From Lumnitzera littorea (taxonomy: Eukaryota; Streptophyta; Magnoliopsida; Myrtales; Combretaceae): a stretch of 64,000 nucleotides of DNA. The notes under the pieces are model-generated. The model saw only the letters and a list, made by a program, of their open reading frames with translations, ran no database searches and had not been told where the DNA came from. The DNA is taken from contig JAMXBB010000010.1 in the NCBI GenBank assembly GCA_024138015.1, positions 77,063,541 to 77,127,540 of the forward strand. The letters run 5' to 3'. This document shows, in pieces, positions 59,626 through 64,000 of this stretch; position 1 is the first letter of the stretch; each line of letters opens with the position of its first letter. The translations under genes were made by a program, and so were the position numbers.

Positions 59626-60420
59626 TTTGCATAAATTTTTTTTATCTATTTATTGGCCTATTTATTTTATTTATCATCAATGTAAGTGTAATAATAAAAA
59701 GAAAAGAAAAAAAAGAGGAAAAAGGAAAGAAGAAAAAAGAAAAAAAGAAGGGAAAGAAAGCAAGAAAAAGAGAAAAAAAAAAGTCCTTTTTTTATTTTTT
59801 AGAAATAGAATAAATAAATGATAAATAAGTAAATAAATAAACAAAATTTTATCACTTAGAAAAAATTGGTTTTTTTTTTCAATAAATAAAATAAATGAAC
59901 CCTTTTCAAAATTAGGATGTATTTAGAATTTCCAAAAATAAACATTGATAGGATCCTATAGAATAATTTTCTTAAATGAATTGAACTAGGTAAAAACGTA
60001 AAATGACCTTTTTTCAAAAGTTAAAATAAATCAACTCGCTAAAATTTTCGGAAAAGAACTATATACGTCTAATCTCGAATAGTGAGTACATAAGCATCTA
60101 TGAGGCGACGGTAAAAAATTAAAGACTTATTTTTTCCATTTATAGTTTAGATTACTTAAATTATTCAATTCACTTAACCAATGATTGAGTTTCACTTTAT
60201 AGAATAGTCTATTGAAAGTTGATTTTTAAGATTAAAATTAAAATTGGAAAGTTAAATAATAACTGTAAGGGTTTAAAAATCCTAACTCCTAAACCTTTTT
60301 CTCTAGTTTTAAAACCTTCTTGAAAATTGTTTTTATCGTTAGATCAGTAGCTAAGTTATAATTAATTCATTTAATTAGTTATAACTTAACTATTTTTTTT
60401 TTCCAACCCCAATCAGGTGG

Positions 60421-61149
60421 CAACTTCAAACCACTTTCAAAAAAAAAAAATTGGTTTTCTTTAAACCTTAGTCAGTGGTCAGTATTAAACAAGTAAAATT
60501 TAATATTAATTGGTTTAAAGAAAACTAATTTATAAAAACCAAGAGGTAAAAAATAGGCTTGATAACTTTTCAACCCTACCGAGGAAGGTCAAAAGGGTTA
60601 GCCATTTAACTTTCCAAAAATTAAACTCTAAAAATCACCTTACTAAGTGTAATTCATTTACTTATTTGTCAATTCATTATTATTTGTACCATAATTAACA
60701 TTTTTGCAGGTTTTGTTTATTTAACTATTTGGGGGGAAGGATTTATTTTTCCATAAACGCATGGTAGAAATGGTCAAACCCAAACCCTATTAAGACCATA
60801 AGATAGGGGGCCAATGTTTAGGCTCTAGGTGCTATGGTATAACCACCGCTCGGGGTTAATTAGGCCATCCCCACTTAAGCTTAATGTAACCAACAAAAGT
60901 ATTCTTTAACGAAAGAGGTCGCATAAGCTTAATAACCTGTAGAACCTATCCTTTATGCATTCATGATATCCAAAATTGACAAATAATCAAGCAAGATGAG
61001 AATGAAAATATATAATGGCTTGAAGTTTTCTTGATTTCCCTTGTAAATATGTTATAAACATAGATTTGTTGTAAATAGGTTTCGTTTGTTGTAAATAACG
61101 ATTGGTTAATATTGTAACATATTTTTTCTTTTATAATTCCAATTAGGAA
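60421..61149 (+). other. 5' untranslated leader of the Tat element
   Basis: Noncoding between the LTR and ORF1, with two A/T homopolymer runs. TTGTTGTAAATA occurs twice near 61,068 and 61,088. No primer-binding site can be named with confidence. Confidence 0.45.
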
Positions 61150-62720
61150 ATGGCTTGTTTATCCAACTCTATCCACTTTAGGGAAAAGTTCATAGGCAAG
61201 CCCATCAGCCCTAAGCCCATCTTGGACCAATGGTTTCGACACTTCAATCCAAGGGAACAAGAGACTATCATTAAGAAGATCAAGCCCATTCTATCACTTC
61301 CTAGGGTGAAAATAGAGATCAATTTTATTAAGGCCCTAACCAACTTTTAGGAACTCGAGGAACTGGCTTTTTGAGTTAGGCCTCACCCGATTACTCCAAC
61401 ACTTAAAGAGTACATCCAGTTACTTTAAGCCCCTTCCTTAGAAAATATATATACACCAAATTTGGAAGTTGACTCAATGAATGCCTTTTCAAGATTCTTA
61501 TGGATCAGAAAAGTTGAAGTGAACAAAGCCCTCATAAGTTGTAATGGGAGCTGCATCAAAGTGGAAGACTTAAGAGCCCGGTTCGCCATTGAGCCTAAAT
61601 CCAACCAATAGGGCATCTTTTGTGGCTATCTCAAAGATTGGGGACAAAACAAAATAAAAGCCTTTATCCTAGCTGCATTCGGGACTCTCTTATTCTTTAA
61701 TGGAAAGTTCCTCATCCGTTTTAAGGTCACTGAGTTAGTGGGCCAATTTCTTGAAGGAAAATCATATGTTCTGACGCTCATCACAAAACAAAATAAAAGC
61801 CTCAATATTTTGAAAAAAAAAAAAAAGAACGATGACATACTAAAGACCAGCATGGCATTATTAATAGTATAGTTTGTGAGCCACATAAAGTGTTATGGGC
61901 TTGATCTAATCTGAGGAGAATTTGCTCATAATATTGATCCGATCGATTCTTTTGTCGATAACGTCCATCTCCTAGAAGGAAAGTCCACTTACTACTGGGT
62001 AAAAGTGTTGTAAAATTTCCAAGTCATTGATAATTTATGAACAATAAGATGGAGCAACTTCAAAAGGGTAATCCTAGTCTGCAAAAATTATCAAGCAATA
62101 CCCCTAATCGGGATGAAATTGTACATAGGTTATTACCCTAATAATATGATCAAACAATTTGAAGGTATCAAAGATATAGTCTATAGGCCTTTGTTAGATA
62201 TCATAACCTTAGATTATGAGGACCTTTAGATTTCACTACCATAAAAGATGTCCAAACTCTAAGCAATCAAACAGTTATGGGAAATAAAGACTATCAGCTT
62301 AAACATCTATTTAAGAGAGTAGTTAGGAGAAGTGGACAAGCACAGGGTCACTAAAGAATACTTGTACGATCAACTCCATAAGGCAGGGGAGATCTAGTAT
62401 CGAACACCAGAAATCATCCAACCCGCACCACCTGAACCAAATTCTAAAATCAAGAGCTACATGGACCAAGTACAAGCCCATCTAAAAATAATCTATGAAG
62501 AGCAGGACATGTAGGAGGATCTCTTTCAAGAATCAAGACAACATTCTTAGGCCTTTGAATATTAATTGAGGATGACCCAGAAGAGGCTTAAAGAACTTAA
62601 AGAAATGGAAGTGCCTAACTCAAAAAAGAGGAAGGACATACCAATAGGACCTAATAAGCAGAAAAAGGGAACGCCTGCTAAGCACTAGAAGAACATTTAG
62701 AAATAGGAATACTCTTCTTG
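61150..62720 (+). pseudogene. ORF1 of the Tat/Ogre element (upstream of gag)
   Basis: Starting at ATGGCTTGTTTATCC (61,150), one frame reads coherently to about 62,720 (about 520 codons) and is broken only by stops. N-terminal wording includes FREKFIGKPISPKPILDQWF and RPHPITPTLKEYIQLL. Then come LRARFAIEPKSNQ, GYLKDWGQNKIKAFILAAFG and FNGKFLIRFKVTELVGQFLE. The C-terminal part is charged and coiled-coil-like (YMDQVQAHLKIIYEEQDM, RLKELKEMEVPN) and ends with the basic run SKKRKDIPIGPNKQKK. It resembles the plant DUF7745-type domain found in retroelement-associated proteins. Function is unknown. Stops lie at positions where Gln, Trp or Arg would be expected. In the intact element it would be translated ahead of gag. 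Confidence 0.72.
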
Positions 62721-62987
62721 AATGTATTTTTTTTTTCAACTAATGTAAAAGGGAACTCCGAAAGTTATAAAATAATAAAAATGACCATCTTATTGGTTTT
62801 TCGTCAATTCTATTTCTCTACATCTGTATGCCATACATTTTTTTGCATTCTTATTTTTCATTCATTTCATTTGAAAAATATTCACATGCTAACTTATTGA
62901 GAAGTGATCTTAAACCAGGACACCAAGATAGCTCTCAAGCATCAAACCTTCCAAAGAAGTCTTATCAATACCTGCTTTCAAACCAGA
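62721..62987 (+). other. Spacer between ORF1 and gag
   Basis: T-rich and noncoding up to about 62,900. The frame then opens toward gag. The likely gag start is ATGGCCAACCAAGG at 62,988. Confidence 0.5.
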
Positions 62988-64000
62988 ATGGCCAACCAAG
63001 GAAATGACAACACCAACACCACCAAAGTTGTTGATCCCACTAAGCTAAGGTTTTTCTCTTTAGAACGAGAAGTAGGGAAGACTGCAAATCAACTGAACTT
63101 CTTTACTGACATCATCGCCTTATTCAGGTCTGCAACTCCAGTAAATGAAGAAAATTCTAAAGCTTGGTATGGAAAGAATGTTAAAGCCCTACCTCTTAAA
63201 GCAAAAGAAGCCTACCCTAAAGTCAAGCAAACTATGGAACCCTTTAAGATAGAGGGGGTCTATCGAAGGTTAACCCAACTTTTGAGCCAAACACTTACTT
63301 ATTTCCAGTTAATCCAAAGCCCAAAGCTAATCAAGATAGATTGAAAGAGCTTGAGAGGCATTTGACCCAACAAATCATCGAGAAAATGAAAATGCTCGAA
63401 GGGTATGATGGTTTCAAGCAGGCTGGTATAACAGACTTCTCTACCTATGACTATGGAAGCTTCTTAGAAAAGTTCAAAGTACCTGACTTCAAAAAGTACA
63501 ATGGCACTAGATGCCCTAAACTACACACCCGATTATATGTACACAAGATGGGCAAGTATATGCAATATGACCAACTCATAGTCCAAACTTTTCAAGACAG
63601 CCTAATTGACCCTACTTTGACTTAGTATGCCTAATTAGACCTGAACCAGAAAAACATATAGGAGAAGCTGGCTAAGGCTTTATATGAGCAATATAGGTTC
63701 AATGTTGAAGTGGTACCAATCATGATGGACTTAATTGCCATGAAGAAGAAGCACAATGAATCTTTTAAAGAATATGCCCAAAGGTAGAGGTCCCTAGTTG
63801 CAAGGGTATCTACCCTTATGATTAAGAAAGAGCTAACTTTAACTTTTATCAACAATCTTGAAAGACCTTACTTCTCTCACCTAATCAGGCAAGCCTCTTC
63901 TAGTTTTGCAGAAGTAGTAGCATTAGGGTATCGGATTGAAAGTGTCGTCTCCTCTAGCAAGTTGCAAGAATCATCAGACAAAAGACTACCCTTTGCTAAA
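62988..64000 (+). pseudogene. gag of the Tat/Ogre element, partial at the window end
   Basis: It begins MANQGNDNTNTTKVVDPTKL. A single-base frame change at about 63,255-63,280 moves the reading frame, which then continues as FEPNTYLFPVNPKPKANQDR, LKELERHLTQQIIEKMKMLE and KFKVPDFKKYNGTRCPKLHT. The retrotrans_gag capsid core follows: YVHKMGKYMQYDQLIVQTFQ, EKLAKALYEQYRFNV and KKHNESFKEYAQR. In-frame TAG stops at 63,623-63,800 fall at Trp or Gln positions expected in this block (LT*YA*LDLNQ, YAQR*RS). The zinc knuckle and protease would lie past 64,000. Confidence 0.85.

Larger units (their letters stand above)
58522..60420 (+). repeat. 5' LTR of the Tat/Ogre-type element
   Basis: It contains a TATA box (59,209-59,217), a perfect hairpin, a hexamer repeat and a degenerate GAGTCGACT-type repeat. 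The decayed conserved segment GAACTATATACGTCTAATC is at about 60,056. The 3' end is placed near CAATCAGGTGGCAACTTCAA (about 60,411-60,430), resembling Tat sequences of the form AATCAGGTGGCGACTCC. This end is uncertain. Confidence 0.6.
58522..64000 (+). mobile_element. Tat/Ogre-type Ty3-gypsy element, 5' part (runs off the window)
   Basis: It has an LTR starting TATAGATACCCTATTTTTGC (decayed TGTAGACACC), then ORF1 and gag on the plus strand. An extra ORF upstream of gag is the hallmark of Ogre-type Tat elements. Protease, RT and integrase should follow beyond 64,000. Reading frames are closed by stops, yet the frame is largely kept. Confidence 0.85.

Noticed and set aside
58516..59821. Short Lys-rich and Phe-rich frames in the Tat LTR
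   Set aside because: Products of A-rich and T-rich runs inside an LTR; no start context or domain.
1..64000. tRNA, rRNA or other RNA genes
   Set aside because: No internal promoter boxes with a cloverleaf-compatible context and no rRNA-like blocks were seen. A covariance-model scan would be needed to exclude small RNAs.

Overview
The window looks like nuclear DNA of a eudicot plant. It is AT-rich, has long intergenic stretches and holds one intron-containing host gene of a plant-specific type. Most of the rest is decayed LTR retrotransposons, with one LINE fragment and one Helitron candidate. No bacterial, organellar or viral gene and no RNA gene was recognised. The species cannot be named from sequence alone.

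1-5.9 kb is intergenic, with one decayed mobile-element-like reading frame at 1.1-2.0 kb. 5,891-9,694 (minus) is the one convincing host gene: a two-exon ANTH-domain clathrin-assembly (AP180/PICALM-like) protein of 585 residues, with an upstream region to about 10.5 kb that contains an inverted ACGT element and a CT-rich tract. 11.5-14.0 kb is a 5'-truncated LINE (minus). 14.1-17.3 kb is probably a Ty3-gypsy LTR. 17,978-19,832 is a Helitron candidate that carries a tandemly repeated exon-like segment. 20.8-22.0 kb is an unclassified repeat.

From 22.5 kb onward the window is a nest of retroelements. A plus-strand Tekay/Del-like gypsy (22.5-28.4 kb) abuts a minus-strand chromovirus-like gypsy whose pol gene is cut in two: integrase and the RT C-terminus lie at 28.9-31.0 kb, gag, protease and the RT palm at 56.3-58.5 kb. 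The interruption is one element at 31,012-56,296, with LTRs of about 3 kb, a 5-bp target duplication with one mismatch, and no recognisable coding sequence of its own (LARD-like). Its 5' LTR was in turn split by a 9.7-kb SIRE-type copia element (33,460-43,176) flanked by a perfect TGTAG duplication and carrying a third, envelope-like-position ORF. Its internal region also holds LTR fragments of other elements. At 58,522 a Tat/Ogre-type gypsy begins and runs off the window end: LTR with TATA box, hairpin and hexamer repeat, then ORF1, then gag.

Almost every retroelement reading frame is closed by stop codons, many at places where CAG, CAA, CGA or TGG is expected, while the frame itself often stays intact over hundreds of codons. 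This is what methylation-driven C-to-T decay would produce. All translations, alignments and boundaries were made by eye.
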